Part shown: positions 1 to 5,466 of the stretch, piece after piece | Numbering within the stretch: position 1 is the first letter of the stretch | How the letters are laid out: every line of letters begins with the position of its first letter | NCBI GenBank assembly: GCA_030598125.1 | Contig: JAUVQN010000087.1 | Span: forward strand, 1-5,898 | Source: Coriobacteriia bacterium | GTDB lineage: Bacteria > Actinomycetota > Coriobacteriia > Anaerosomatales > JAUVQN01 | Direction: 5' to 3' | DNA length: 5,898 nucleotides | Position numbers and translations under genes: made by a program | The notes under the pieces: model-generated | Databases searched by the model: none | What the model was told of the DNA's origin: nothing | The model's input: only the letters and a program-made list of their open reading frames with translations

Positions 1-1540
1 GCGACGGCTCCACGAGACAATCGCGGAGCACGGTCTCGGACTCCGAGTTCACGTCCTCGAGGATATCGCGGCCGTCTGAGCCAGGGTACGGGCTGCTGAA
101 GAGGTGGTCGTACAGCCGGACTTCCGCGGGTACTGCGTGTGCGGCCGAGACCCAATGGAGCGTGGCCTTGGGCCGGCGGCCATCGGGAGCGGCCCCGCCG
201 CGCGTATCCGGGTCATGCGTGCACCGCAGCTCGACGACCCTGCCGGTGGCGTCCTTCACGACCTCGCGGCAGGTCACGAAGTACGCGGACCGCAACCGCA
301 CCTCGCGGCCGGGAGCCAGGCGGAAGAACTTCCGCACGGGCTCCTCCATGAAGTCGTCGCGCTCGATCCAGAGCTCCCGCGTGAACGCTGCCCGACGGGT
401 CCCGGCGGACGGGTCCTCCGGGTTGTTGGCTATCTCCATCTCCTCGACCTGTCCTTCGGGGTAGTCCTCGATGACGATCTTCAGGGGATCGAGGACACCG
501 AAGCGGCGGAGGGCCTTCCGGTTGAGTACGTCCCGCACGGTGTGCTCGAGCATCTGGACCTCGACCACGCTCTCGCTCCTCCCGACGCCGATCGCCGTCG
601 CGAAGTCGCGGATCCCCTCCGCGGGGAAGCCGCGTCGACGCATGCCCGAGAGCGTCGGCATCCGCGGGTCGTCCCATCTGCGCACGTACCCCTCGTTGAC
701 GAGGCGCAGGAGCACGCGCTTGGAGAGGACGGTATGCGTGAGATTGAGCCGCGCGAACTCGTACTGGTGCGGGCTCGAGGGCACCGGAAGGTTGTCGATG
801 AGCCAGTCGTAGAGCGGACGGTGATCCTGGAACTCCAGGGTACAGATGGAGTGCGTGACGCTCTCGATCGCGTCGGACTGCCCGTGCGCGAAGTCATAGG
901 TCGGGTAGATGCACCACGCGTCGCCGGTCCGCGGATGCTCCGCGTGGACGATCCGGTACAGGACCGGGTCGCGCATGTTGATGTTGCCTGAGGCCATGTC
1001 GATCCGCGCGCGCAGCACGCGGGCTCCGTCGGGGAACTCGCCGACGCGCATGCGCTCGAGGAGGTCGAGGCTCTCCTCCGCAGAACGGTCCCGCCACGGG
1101 CTCTCCCGGCCGGGCTCGGTGAGCGTGCCGCGGTACTCCCGGATCTCTTCGGCGGAGAGGTCGTCCACGTAGGCCTGACCGCTCTGCACGAGGTGGCGGG
1201 CCCATTCGTAGAGCTGCTCGAAGTAGTCGGAGGCGAAGTACAGGTGCTCCCCCCAGTCGAACCCGAGCCAGCGAACGTCGGTCTCGATGGCATCGATGTA
1301 CTCCTGCTCTTCCTTCACCGGGTTGGTGTCGTCGAAGCGCAGATGGCAGCGGCCGTCGAACTCACTCGCGATGCCGAAGTTGAGACAGATCGACTTCGCG
1401 TGGCCGATGTGGAGGTAGCCGTTCGGCTCGGGGGGGAAGCGGGTGACGACGGTCTGGCACCGGCCTTCGCGAAGATCGGCGGCGACGATCTCGCGGATGA
1501 AGTCGCTGCGCTCGGGCGAGGATGGCGTTTCGTTGCTCAT
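1..1540 (-). CDS. glnS: Glutaminyl-tRNA synthetase (glutamine--tRNA ligase), 3' end cut by window
   Basis: Charges tRNA-Gln with glutamine using ATP; a cytoplasmic class I aminoacyl-tRNA synthetase. From the ATG at 1540, 513 codons are visible without a stop and the frame runs off the window. Class I signatures are the HIGH motif at residues 44-47, within FPPEPNGYLHIGHAKS, and a KMSKS-type loop VLSKR at 271-275. Further stretches colinear with the E. coli enzyme are RFDDTNPVKE (68-77), CTLEFQDHRPLYDW (233-246), WDDPRMPTLSG (289-299) and LHWVSAAHA (461-469). These identify GlnRS and not GluRS, including the C-terminal beta-barrel anticodon-binding domains from about residue 340. By comparison with E. 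coli GlnRS, roughly 40 residues are missing. A C-terminal YqeY extension, known from some bacterial GlnRS, would lie outside the window and cannot be judged. No Shine-Dalgarno precedes the start; a -10-like element lies 8 nt upstream, suggesting a leaderless mRNA. Divergent from the sortase gene. Confidence 0.96.
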   Translation of the reverse strand, partial: MSNETPSSPERSDFIREIVAADLREGRCQTVVTRFPPEPNGYLHIGHAKSICLNFGIASEFDGRCHLRFDDTNPVKEEQEYIDAIETDVRWLGFDWGEHLYFASDYFEQLYEWARHLVQSGQAYVDDLSAEEIREYRGTLTEPGRESPWRDRSAEESLDLLERMRVGEFPDGARVLRARIDMASGNINMRDPVLYRIVHAEHPRTGDAWCIYPTYDFAHGQSDAIESVTHSICTLEFQDHRPLYDWLIDNLPVPSSPHQYEFARLNLTHTVLSKRVLLRLVNEGYVRRWDDPRMPTLSGMRRRGFPAEGIRDFATAIGVGRSESVVEVQMLEHTVRDVLNRKALRRFGVLDPLKIVIEDYPEGQVEEMEIANNPEDPSAGTRRAAFTRELWIERDDFMEEPVRKFFRLAPGREVRLRSAYFVTCREVVKDATGRVVELRCTHDPDTRGGAAPDGRRPKATLHWVSAAHAVPAEVRLYDHLFSSPYPGSDGRDILEDVNSESETVLRDCLVEPS

Positions 1541-1548
1541 GAGGGCCG

Positions 1549-1554
1549 AGGATA
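1549..1554 (-). promoter_or_regulatory. Probable extended -10 element of glnS, leaderless arrangement
   Basis: Read on the minus strand the sequence is GTGCTATCCT, an extended -10 (TGC before TATCCT, with T, A and final T of the consensus kept). It ends 8 nt before the glnS ATG, so transcription would begin at or next to the start codon. The 8 nt (CGGCCCTC) contain no Shine-Dalgarno. Only a weak -35-like CGCACA lies 18 nt upstream. Leaderless genes with this TANNNT-to-ATG spacing are common in high-GC Gram-positives. Promoter identity is inference from pattern and spacing only. Confidence 0.45.
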
Positions 1555-1589
1555 GCACGGGAGGTCAGGGGATGTGCGCTCGCGAGTCG

Positions 1590-1595
1590 TAGAAT
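1590..1595 (+). promoter_or_regulatory. Possible -10 element of the sortase gene
   Basis: TAGAAT matches the sigma-70 -10 consensus at five of six positions and lies 49 nt before the sortase start, in the 104-bp gap shared with divergent glnS. No clear -35 hexamer is seen at the usual spacing: the sequence 17 nt upstream is G-rich. This is therefore a tentative call. Confidence 0.3.
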
Positions 1596-1627
1596 CGACA
1601 GCGAGGATGCTCCGAGGGACCGCAGGC

Positions 1628-1634
1628 GAGGAGG
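1628..1634 (+). promoter_or_regulatory. Ribosome binding site of the sortase gene
   Basis: GAGGAGG, a near-perfect Shine-Dalgarno, lies 10 nt before the ATG at 1645. It supports that start over the in-frame ATG at 1681, which would leave only a few residues before the membrane segment. Confidence 0.6.
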
Positions 1635-1644
1635 CGTATCCACC

Positions 1645-2289
1645 ATGGTCGAGGGGCCTATCGGCCCGACTGCGAGGCACATGGCGCTCCTGATCACTGT
1701 CGCCGCCGCGGCGGTCGCGACGGCCGCCGCCGTGATCGCGTTCGCCCTCCCCGGCGCTCCTCGGACGACGCCGGCCCCCGAGCCGCCTCGGACCCCACCG
1801 TCGCAGGCCGCGTCTGCCGCTCCCGCGAGCGAGCCCGAGATCGACGTCGGCACGCCCGTTCGCCTCAGGATCCCCCGGATCGGCGTGGATGCGCCGGTCG
1901 TGCCGGTCGGGGTCACGCCAGCGGGCCACATGGACACGCCGAAGGGCGGGGAGAAGACCGGGTGGTACGCCCATGGGCCGGAGCCGGGGGACGAAGGCAG
2001 CGCCGTCATCGCCGGACACAGCGGACTCCGCAGCGGCCCGGCCGTCTTCGACGAACTCGTCGAGGTGGAGCCGGGCGACCGACTGTACGTGGTCGACGAT
2101 GAGGGGACCGCGATCGAGTTCCGCGTGCGGGAGATCCGCACGTACGACTGGGACGCGAAGCCCCCGGACGTCTTCACGTCGGACGAGGGCAGCCACCTCA
2201 ATCTGGTGACATGCACGGGTTCGTGGGACGCCGCCGCCGGCACGCACAGCGACCGTCTCGTCGTCTTCGCGGACGTCGTCCTGCCCTGA
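1645..2289 (+). CDS. Class F-type sortase, membrane-anchored transpeptidase
   Basis: A 214-residue cysteine transpeptidase predicted to cut a C-terminal sorting signal of exported proteins and join them to the cell wall. A short N-terminal stretch is followed by one hydrophobic segment (about residues 13-36) that anchors it with the catalytic domain outside. A Pro/Ala-rich linker (about 37-65) precedes the sortase beta-barrel (about 66-214), which opens with VRLRIPRIGVDAPVVPVG. The three active-site residues are visible: His125 in VIAGHSG, Cys190 in LVTCTG and Arg204 in SDRLVVFA. The spacing and the TCTGSWD context after the cysteine resemble actinobacterial class F sortases more than classes A-E; the class call is from motif memory. 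No LPXTG-type substrate gene is in the window, so its targets are unknown. It is preceded by a good ribosome site and converges on the barrel-protein gene, with 32 bp between stop codons. Confidence 0.9.
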   Translation: MVEGPIGPTARHMALLITVAAAAVATAAAVIAFALPGAPRTTPAPEPPRTPPSQAASAAPASEPEIDVGTPVRLRIPRIGVDAPVVPVGVTPAGHMDTPKGGEKTGWYAHGPEPGDEGSAVIAGHSGLRSGPAVFDELVEVEPGDRLYVVDDEGTAIEFRVREIRTYDWDAKPPDVFTSDEGSHLNLVTCTGSWDAAAGTHSDRLVVFADVVLP

Positions 2290-2321
2290 GTCGACGAGGC
2301 CTGCGGACCACGGCCTTCCGG

Positions 2322-3206
2322 CTAGTCGATGACGCGGTAGCGCACCTCGCCGACGCCGCTGAAACCGAGCGCGCGCACGACGCCGGGGCCGAGGTCCCAC
2401 ATGCGTCCGGGTGTGAACGGGCCGCGATCCTCGACGCTGGCCACGGCACGCTTGCCGTTGTACTCGAACTCCACGAGCGTGCCGAAGGGGAGCGTCTTGT
2501 GGGCCACGATCATCGAGCAGGGCCCGATCTCCGCGCCGCTCGCGCCACGTCCCGTGAACCAGCGGCCGTAGTGTGAGGCCACGCCCGTTTGCCATGCACC
2601 GGAGCCGCTGACCTGGGGGGTCGAGCCGCTCTGCGTGAGGCTGGGAGCCGAACCCGAAGCGGCCACCGCCTGCTCGGCGATGCGGGCCTCGTACGCCGCC
2701 AGCGCGGCCTCGCTCGCCGCCAGGTCCGCGCGCGTCCGGGCGACCGTGCGGACGCCCTCGTCCACGGCACGGGCCTGTTCGGCCTGCAGCGCCATCAGCG
2801 AGTCGGCCGCCTGCTGGGTGTCCTGGCGCGCGCGCTCGAGCGTCTCGAGGTTCTCGGCGTCCTGTCTGTTCATCCACATCAGCAGGTCCCAGCGCGAGGC
2901 GAAGTCGCTGAAACTCTCCGCGTCGAGCAGGACCGAGATGAACGAGACGTCGCCGGAGCGGTACATCGACTGCGCGCGGGAGCTGAGCCGCTCGCTCGCG
3001 CGCTTCTGCTCGGCGAGGATACGGTCGAGTTCGGCGGCGGCCTGGTCGACGCGCTGCCGATCCGCCGCAGTCTGGGCAGCCGAAGGAGCGGCCAACGCGG
3101 GGATCGCGGCGGAACCGAAGAGGATCGCCGCGATCGACCCAGCGAGCACGGCGCGCCCTATGCGATCAAGAGACACGACGCCGAGTGTGGCAGCGCTCGG
3201 CGGCAT
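2322..3206 (-). CDS. Secreted coiled-coil protein with C-terminal RlpA-like (3D/double-psi beta-barrel) domain
   Basis: Predicted exported peptidoglycan-active protein of 294 residues. A signal peptide spans about residues 11-40, with hydrophobic core AVLAGSIAAILFG and cleavage likely after ALA. An alpha-helical coiled coil follows (about 43-183), with a block RAQSMYRSGDVSFISVLLDA and SFSDFASRWDLL resembling the N-terminal coils of PcsB/CwlO-type hydrolases. A short Ser/Gly/Thr linker leads to a double-psi beta-barrel (about 207-294) with ASHYG, AHKTLPFGTLVEF, VEDRGPF and MWDLGP. Candidate acidic active-site residues, by RlpA analogy, are Glu226 and Asp260. RlpA proteins are lytic transglycosylases, whereas related 3D/YocH-like proteins have less certain activity, so cleavage chemistry is inferred. 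The chosen ATG has an AGGGG motif 5 nt upstream. An in-frame ATG at 3275 (317 residues) lacks a well-spaced ribosome site, and GTG at 3176 would start closer to the signal peptide. Divergent from msrA. Confidence 0.85.
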   Translation of the reverse strand: MPPSAATLGVVSLDRIGRAVLAGSIAAILFGSAAIPALAAPSAAQTAADRQRVDQAAAELDRILAEQKRASERLSSRAQSMYRSGDVSFISVLLDAESFSDFASRWDLLMWMNRQDAENLETLERARQDTQQAADSLMALQAEQARAVDEGVRTVARTRADLAASEAALAAYEARIAEQAVAASGSAPSLTQSGSTPQVSGSGAWQTGVASHYGRWFTGRGASGAEIGPCSMIVAHKTLPFGTLVEFEYNGKRAVASVEDRGPFTPGRMWDLGPGVVRALGFSGVGEVRYRVID

Positions 3207-3347
3207 GTCGACCCCTGACTTGCTTCTGGCTGATTCTTGACTTCGCCCGGGCTCGACGTCTGCTCGCCGCGACATGCCTGCTTGAGCGTCCGATATTGCA
3301 CGGCATTCGCTCCGCGGTCGGCAGGACGATTCGAGAGGTGCAGCGAA
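3207..3347. other. Divergent intergenic region between the barrel-protein gene and msrA
   Basis: These 141 bp must contain the promoters of both flanking genes. A TTGACT at 3237-3242 (plus) resembles a -35 box, but no credible -10 follows at 16-18 nt. The msrA ribosome site, GAGAGGTG at 3333-3340, is clear. I looked on the minus strand for a ydaO-type cyclic-di-AMP riboswitch, often found before actinobacterial cell-wall hydrolase genes, and could not recognise its conserved core. Confidence 0.4.
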
Positions 3348-4061
3348 GTGAACCGCCCGTATCGATCGGCACTATCCATACTGATGACGGCGCTCGTGCT
3401 CGTGGCGCTGCCGCTCGCGGGCTGTGCGTCCGGCGGGGCGACCGACGAGGCAGCCGGCGAAACGGAGCACGGCTCGACCACGACTGCGTCACCGACCACT
3501 TCGGGAGGCGAGGGCATGGCCACCATCTACCTGGCAGGCGGATGCTTCTGGGGCGTTGAGAAGTACATGGCCGAGGTGCGCGGCGTCGCCGGGACCGAGG
3601 TCGGCTACGCTAACGGCGACACCGATTCGCCGACGTACCGGGACGTGACCACCGGAGAGACCGGCTACACGGAGACGGTACGCGTCGACTACGACCCCGA
3701 GGTGGCCCCGCTGCCCTTCCTTCTGGAGCTCTTCTACAGCGCCATCGACCCGACGTCGGTCGACCGTCAAGGGAACGACGTGGGCACGCAGTACCGCACG
3801 GGCATCTACTACACCGATCCCGCGGATGGTCCGATCGTCGAGCACTCGCTCGCGGAGCTGCAGGAGCAGCACGACGAGCCGATTGCGGTCGAGGCGGCGC
3901 CGCTCACCGCCTACACGACCGCCGAGGAGTACCACCAGGACTATCTCGAGAAGAACCCCGGCGGCTACTGCCACATCGGCGGAGAGCTCTTCGAGAACGC
4001 GGCCGAGGCCACGCCGGACCCGTCGCACTTCGCCGATGATGAGACCGACGCGCCCGAGTGA
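3348..4061 (+). CDS. msrA: Peptide-methionine (S)-S-oxide reductase MsrA, lipoprotein form
   Basis: Reduces methionine-S-sulfoxide in oxidised proteins, here probably outside the membrane. Start is the GTG at 3348, with GAGAGGTG ending 7 nt upstream; longer upstream reading would bury the signal peptide. Of 237 residues, 1-25 form a lipoprotein signal (positive NRPYR, hydrophobic ILMTALVLVALP, lipobox LAGC with Cys26). Residues 27-56 form a Ser/Thr/Gly-rich tether, and 57 onward the MsrA fold. Catalytic Cys66 lies in GGCFWG. Glu109 in TGYTETVRV, and Asp144 and Tyr149 in GNDVGTQYR, match the substrate-activating residues. Cys208 in GGYCHI is the likely resolving cysteine, as in MsrA forms ending YHQDYL-x-KNP. 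No MsrB domain or thioredoxin-like partner is in the window. Met57 (ATG at 3516) has its own strong ribosome site, so a 181-residue cytosolic form is possible. About 40 nt after the stop contain no evident terminator. Confidence 0.95.
   Translation: MNRPYRSALSILMTALVLVALPLAGCASGGATDEAAGETEHGSTTTASPTTSGGEGMATIYLAGGCFWGVEKYMAEVRGVAGTEVGYANGDTDSPTYRDVTTGETGYTETVRVDYDPEVAPLPFLLELFYSAIDPTSVDRQGNDVGTQYRTGIYYTDPADGPIVEHSLAELQEQHDEPIAVEAAPLTAYTTAEEYHQDYLEKNPGGYCHIGGELFENAAEATPDPSHFADDETDAPE
3503..3518 (+). promoter_or_regulatory. Internal ribosome binding site and ATG within msrA
   Basis: GGGAGG at 3503-3508 lies 7 nt before an in-frame ATG at 3516. Translation from there would begin MATIYLAGGCFWG, the usual N-terminus of cytosolic MsrA proteins. 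Either both forms are made, or this is the relic of a cytosolic gene to which a signal peptide was added. Confidence 0.5.
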
Positions 4062-4130
4062 CGCGCGGCCGATCCAGTCGAGCGCACACCTAGCTGCTTC
4101 TCGCCACTGAGTGAGTCCATGTCGCCCCTG

Positions 4131-4152
4131 TGGTATACACACCATATACACA
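4131..4152 (+). promoter_or_regulatory. Putative operator/promoter of the toxin-antitoxin pair
   Basis: An AT-rich island in a GC-rich surround, 59 nt before the antitoxin start. TATACACA occurs twice, at 4134-4141 and 4145-4152, with an 11-bp period, close to one helical turn. TGGT at 4131-4134 and ACCA at 4141-4144 form an imperfect dyad around the first copy. Tandem short sites one turn apart suit binding by ribbon-helix-helix dimers, which commonly autorepress their own operons. Either TATACA could also act as a -10. Function is inferred from position and symmetry. Confidence 0.4.
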
Positions 4153-4210
4153 TCCGCGTGACTGAAGTAGTCAGGCGTGGATCAGGATCCCGTAGGACCG
4201 AGGTGCGAGC

Positions 4211-4486
4211 ATGGCACGCATGGTGAGAAAGCAGATCGTCATCGACGCCGCGCGCGAGAAGACGCTCGAGCGCCTGGCCGGGGAGCTCGACCTCTCCCAA
4301 TCAGAGGTGATTCGCCGGGCGATCGACGGGTTCGCGGAGAAGATGACCGAGATGGACGAGCGGGAGAAGGCTTGGAGCCGCATCGTGGAGATGGCCCGGA
4401 ACGCGACGGACCACGGAGTCACAGACGAGAACGGCAGACTCAAGTGGACACGCGAGGAGCTGCATGAGCGCGGCAGTTCTCGCTGA
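4211..4486 (+). CDS. Ribbon-helix-helix antitoxin (VapB-like) of a type II toxin-antitoxin pair
   Basis: A 91-residue DNA-binding antitoxin expected to neutralise the adjacent PIN-domain RNase and repress the operon. Residues 5-12 (VRKQIVID) form the beta strand that reads DNA. Two helices follow, EKTLERLAGELD and SQSEVIRRAIDGFAEKM (about 16-46), joined by a turn with the polar LSQSEV typical of the MetJ/Arc/CopG fold. The charged C-terminal half (about 47-91, including AWSRIVEMARNA and LKWTREELHERG) would be the toxin-binding tail. GAGGTG ends 5 nt before the ATG, favouring this start over Met4 at 4220. Its last 23 nt overlap the toxin gene, the translational coupling usual in such pairs. 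The upstream repeated TATACACA motif is the probable binding site. The specific VapB subfamily is not determined; the pairing is clear from the neighbour. Confidence 0.85.
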   Translation: MARMVRKQIVIDAAREKTLERLAGELDLSQSEVIRRAIDGFAEKMTEMDEREKAWSRIVEMARNATDHGVTDENGRLKWTREELHERGSSR

Positions 4487-4906
4487 CACGAACGTGCTCG
4501 TCTACTGGATGGACGCTGGCGGCGGTCGCCGTCACGCACGGGCCGCCGAGATCTTCGACCTCCTGGGTCTTGATCGGGTGCGACTGTCCACGCAGGTCCT
4601 CTCGGAGTTCGCCAGCGTGATGACCCATCCGCGCAAGCTTGCCATGGAGCCCGCCATGGCGGCCGACGCCGTCATGGCGATGTCCGACTCCTGCGAGATC
4701 CTTCCGGTGGGACCGCGCACCGTCGTCGCGGCGCTGAGGGCCCACGAACGATGGCAGCTCGCGTACTTCGTTGCACAGATCTGGGCGTCCGTGCGCTCAA
4801 CAACGTCCCCATCGTCCTCTCCGAGGACTTCTCATCCGGTGCCACGCTGGGCGGAGTGACCTTCCTGGACCCGTTCGCGGACGACTTCGACCTCGAGTCG
4901 CTCTGA
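4464..4906 (+). pseudogene. PIN-domain toxin (VapC-like), frameshifted near the C-terminus
   Basis: VapC toxins are Mg-dependent RNases of the PIN fold. The start at 4464 has GAGGAG 4 nt upstream and overlaps the antitoxin gene. The N-terminal part is good: LADTNVLVYW with Asp8, and STQVLSEF with Glu48. Around residue 101 the family motif F-D-A-Q-I-W-A reads F-V-A-Q-I-W-A, so a metal-binding Asp is Val103 (GTT at 4770-4772). After Trp107 the frame fails: the original frame runs to a stop at 4857-4859 with unrelated residues (131 in all). The frame resuming at 4793 reads ALNNVPIVLSEDFSSG, the expected PIN ending, to a stop at 4904-4906. One missing base near 4788-4793 explains this; restored, the protein would be 147 residues. 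No slippery heptamer is visible, so programmed frameshifting is unlikely. Either a decayed toxin or a sequencing error; the Asp-to-Val change argues for real decay. Confidence 0.8.
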
Positions 4907-4968
4907 GGGCACCCGCGCCGCGGCGTGGCGTCGCGACGGTTCCCTGGTGCCTCGCGACCGCAGAGCGA

Positions 4969-5415
4969 CTAGTACTTCCCGAACGCCTCCGCCACGAAGC
5001 GATGGAAGCCGTGGTACGACCCTGCGTCCAGGTACATCAGGGGACACGCGTCGGCGATGACGTCGGCTCCGGTGCGCTCCGCCGCGGCCCTCGCCCCATC
5101 GCTCGCGGTCCGCAGCGACAGCCACACGGGGACGCCCAGCTCGCCGGCCCTCTCGACCGCATCCGTCGCATGCGGGTCGAGTCGCACGCACACGATGCCG
5201 GCCAGCGACTCGATTCCCGACGGATCGTCGACTGCGGCCACCCCGAGCACCTCGTCGAGGTCCGGGTTCACGGGGACGGCCGCGACGCCGTCCTCCTGGC
5301 ACTGCGCGAGCACCTTCCAGCTGAGCTTGTCGGGCCCTTCGAACGCTCCACAGATGCCGAAGGTGCCTGACCGCGACCAGAAGCCCTTGCGGGCGTCCTT
5401 GTCGAGCGTGGCCAT
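4969..5415 (-). CDS. CoA-binding domain protein (YccU-like, CoA_binding_2 family)
   Basis: A 148-residue single-domain Rossmann-fold protein of the family related to the CoA-binding domain of succinyl-CoA synthetase; members bind CoA but their role is not established. Visible features are a first strand and degenerate nucleotide loop TFGICGAFE (about 18-26), then AVPVNPDLDEVLG (46-58), where members keep a VNP motif. Strands GIVCVRLDP (73-81) and GVPVWLSL (94-101) follow, and the hallmark ADACPLMYL (121-129) has a conserved Cys124. These correspond in order to E. coli YccU. The C-terminus SYHGFHRFVAEAFGKY also fits longer members. The start at 5415 has GGGGAGG 6 nt upstream; the in-frame ATG at 5430 overlaps that ribosome site and is rejected. 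It lies 51 nt downstream of the DUF169 gene on the same strand and may be cotranscribed, though a strong hairpin lies between them. Convergent with the toxin gene. Confidence 0.85.
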   Translation of the reverse strand: MATLDKDARKGFWSRSGTFGICGAFEGPDKLSWKVLAQCQEDGVAAVPVNPDLDEVLGVAAVDDPSGIESLAGIVCVRLDPHATDAVERAGELGVPVWLSLRTASDGARAAAERTGADVIADACPLMYLDAGSYHGFHRFVAEAFGKY

Positions 5416-5438
5416 TTGCGTCCTCCCCATGTCCGCGA

Positions 5439-5461
5439 GACTCGCACCCGGCGTGCGAGTC
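5439..5461 (-). other. Perfect 9-bp hairpin between two minus-strand genes
   Basis: GACTCGCAC and GTGCGAGTC are exact inverse complements separated by 5 nt. The structure begins 5 nt after the DUF169 stop codon and ends about 10 nt before the ribosome site of the CoA-binding gene. No T-run follows on either strand, so it is not a standard intrinsic terminator. It could limit readthrough, protect a processed 3' end, or bind a protein as DNA. Confidence 0.5.
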
Positions 5462-5466
5462 GCAGG

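Noticed and set aside
104..991. Long plus-strand open frame of 295 codons
   Set aside because: It lies antisense to glnS, whose minus-strand frame has unmistakable GlnRS motifs throughout. The plus-strand translation has no recognisable domain; it is a GC-rich shadow.
2291..2329. Possible bidirectional terminator between the convergent sortase and barrel-protein genes
   Set aside because: Arms TCGAC/GTCGA and AGGCC/GGCCT nest, but they are only 5 bp each with unpaired bases between, include a stop codon, and have no T-run.
1537..2877. Minus-strand open frame of 446 codons
   Set aside because: It crosses the sortase gene antisense and the barrel-protein gene out of frame. Its translation is Arg/Gly/Ala-rich low complexity, as expected for a shadow frame in GC-rich DNA.
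3207..3347. Cyclic-di-AMP (ydaO) or cyclic-di-GMP riboswitch before the barrel-protein gene
   Set aside because: The region is short and I could not find the conserved core of either class on the minus strand.
4785..4801. Programmed -1 ribosomal frameshift in vapC
   Set aside because: No X-XXY-YYZ slippery heptamer and no clear downstream stem are visible at the junction, and the adjacent Asp-to-Val change fits decay better.
4930..4958. Possible terminator GTCGCGA/TCGCGAC between vapC and the CoA-binding gene
   Set aside because: Seven pairs around a 15-nt loop with no T-run; such matches are frequent in GC-rich DNA.
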